64,000 nucleotides of DNA from Bifidobacterium sp. ESL0690 (GTDB taxonomy: Bacteria; Actinomycetota; Actinomycetes; Actinomycetales; Bifidobacteriaceae), in contig NZ_CP113939.1 in NCBI RefSeq assembly GCF_029392315.1, positions 2,108,001 to 2,172,000 of the forward strand, read 5' to 3'. Positions 62,863-64,000 of this stretch are shown here, in pieces. The notes under the pieces are model-generated. The model searched no databases, was not told the DNA's origin, and saw only the letters and a list, made by a program, of their open reading frames with translations. Position 1 is the stretch's first letter; each line of letters opens with the position of its first letter. Position numbers and translations under genes: made by a program.

Positions 62863-63528
62863 TCACAAATCGCGAGCCATCAGGTAGTCGGTCTGTTTGT
62901 CATCGCCCTGCCAGAACGCATGTTGGCCAACGCGCACAAAACCCTTACTTGCGTAAAAACGCTTGGCCGGTTCGTTGTGCTCCCACACGCCGAGCCACAC
63001 CTTCTTAAGCTTGCGTTCGCGCGCCAAATCGAACGCCTTGTTCATCAGCTGAGTACCCAGCCCACAGCCCTTGAACGCCTTTTGAATATAGAGTCGCTGG
63101 ACCTCCATAGCATCCGGGCCCATATCCTCAATCTGTGCGTCGCCGAAATTCAGCTTGATATAGCCCGCGGGGATTCCTGCAGAAACGGCAGAACTATCAG
63201 AATTATTGGAATCATCAGCGTTATCAGAATCAGCGAAACCGGCAGCCTCGCCGCCATTTTGTTTATTCCGCTGTCGCACTCCGTTTCGTGCACCCGCAGG
63301 CATCGAAATCACGAAATATACCGAATTCGGATTCGCCAGTTCTTCACGCAGAATCGGCTCGGAATACGTCTCCTCAAGGAATTTTTGCATATCCTCGTCC
63401 GAGCTCGTGCCGTCGAAAGTGTCAACGTACGTTTCGACGCTCAACTGATGCAACATCGCCGCATCGTCAATGCCGCACTTGCGGATAGCCCCAGAAACCC
63501 GCGAATCGGAATTTGCCGCATTCCCCAT
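62863..63528 (-). CDS. GNAT-family N-acetyltransferase
   Basis: A 221-residue acetyltransferase. Acetyl-CoA motif A: VQRLYIQKAFKGCGLGTQLM followed by NKAFDLARERKLKKVWLGVW and EPAKRFYASKGFVRVG (motif B). The fold is interrupted near residues 78-115 by an Asn/Asp/Ser-rich stretch (FADSDNADDSNNSDSS) between two strands. It resembles PaiA-type spermidine/small-molecule acetyltransferases. AAGGAG precedes the ATG. It stands alone between tRNA-Leu and the AEC transporter gene. Confidence 0.92.
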   Translation of the reverse strand: MGNAANSDSRVSGAIRKCGIDDAAMLHQLSVETYVDTFDGTSSDEDMQKFLEETYSEPILREELANPNSVYFVISMPAGARNGVRQRNKQNGGEAAGFADSDNADDSNNSDSSAVSAGIPAGYIKLNFGDAQIEDMGPDAMEVQRLYIQKAFKGCGLGTQLMNKAFDLARERKLKKVWLGVWEHNEPAKRFYASKGFVRVGQHAFWQGDDKQTDYLMARDL

Positions 63529-63827
63529 CAGATAATCTCCTTGTTTCAGCCTTCTCCATATCCTACGGTTTCTGCGGACTTTTCAGCCCAGCGAATTCAG
63601 ACAATCTCGGCAAAACCAACAAATACCGTAAAATCATCTCATTAAATGGACCACATAAACAAAAGTCAAAAGACGCACCATCGCAACGTCAAGCATTCCT
63701 AATATTGAAATCAGCAACATTTTATAGACATTTCGCGCCGTCAAGGCAGCACCGAAGTCTATGATATGTCAGAGTAGAGCGACCAATCGGCCATATCGCG
63801 ACGTACGAAAGAGAGAGAATCAAGTCT

Positions 63828-64000
63828 ATGTCAGCACTCATTCAACCGGCTACGCTGCTGCTCATCATTCTGCTGGGATACCTTTTCAAGCGGACCGGCA
63901 TTTTGGGACCGAAAGACTATCGCGTGGTGCAGGTGCTCGAGTTTGACATCGTCTTGCCAGGGGCGATCATCTATTCGTTCGCCACGAATCCGCATCAGCT
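63828..64000 (+). CDS. AEC-family (auxin efflux carrier-like) transporter, partial
   Basis: The first 57 codons of a membrane protein run off the right edge. The start MSALIQPATLLLIILLGYLF followed by KRTGILGPKDYR and a second hydrophobic segment fits the N-terminus of AEC-family permeases, which move organic acids or malate-like compounds. GAAAGAGAGAG lies upstream of the ATG. The rest is outside the window, so the assignment rests on the N-terminus alone. Confidence 0.7.
   Translation, partial: MSALIQPATLLLIILLGYLFKRTGILGPKDYRVVQVLEFDIVLPGAIIYSFATNPHQ

Overview
The window is chromosomal DNA from an actinobacterium, most likely a Bifidobacterium or close relative. The strongest signs are a single 3,143-residue type I fatty acid synthase next to an actinobacterial acyl-CoA carboxylase, the high-GC codon use of most genes, bifidobacterial-style lone genes (a DUF6020-like membrane protein, a PucR-type regulator beside birA) and no rRNA, phage or transposase sequence. 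The assignment is inference from gene content; no 16S gene is present.

Layout. 1-5,400: two secreted, membrane-anchored surface proteins (one cut by the window edge, one BspA/InlB-like) flanking a LytTR-DUF3021 regulatory pair. 5,400-24,900: a lipid block, with fas, the carboxyltransferase and biotin carboxylase/BCCP genes all on the minus strand, then birA, a large membrane protein, a PucR-type regulator and a LacI-type regulator. 24,900-27,600: rnhB, lepB and rplS. 27,600-40,000: three DUF2207 paralogues, LemA, and an ABC transporter with a duplicated permease and no binding protein. 40,000-45,240: pgi, an acyltransferase overlapping a mannose-1-phosphate guanylyltransferase, and tRNA-Thr(CGT). 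45,240-49,600: a strikingly AT-rich three-gene cassette behind the tRNA, with a YobI/KAP-like membrane P-loop NTPase split over two genes; this is the best candidate for a poorly described system. 49,600-51,440: an unknown protein overlapping an XRE/ImmA-IrrE metallopeptidase regulator. 51,440-64,000: regulators with their transporters or enzymes (LysR/gap, MarR/MFS, LysR/DMT, MerR/NhaA, aldo-keto reductase, flavodoxin), tRNA-Leu(TAG), a GNAT acetyltransferase and the start of an AEC-family transporter.

How the parts fit. Acyl-CoA carboxylase makes malonyl-CoA, BirA biotinylates its carrier domain, and Fas uses the product; repeated ATAGGTT/AACCTAT elements in front of both the carboxylase and birA suggest common control, and the PucR-type regulator nearby resembles the FasR class. 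Several regulator genes carry visible operators: a TAGCNNGCTA dyad at both marR and its MFS gene, a 20-of-22-base shared MerR-type promoter at merR and at a distant carboxymuconolactone-decarboxylase-like gene, and a LacI-type dyad upstream of the lacI-type gene. A 51-bp decayed copy of pgi coding sequence lies between two DUF2207 genes and records an old local duplication or recombination. All functions are read from sequence by eye; no database search was run.
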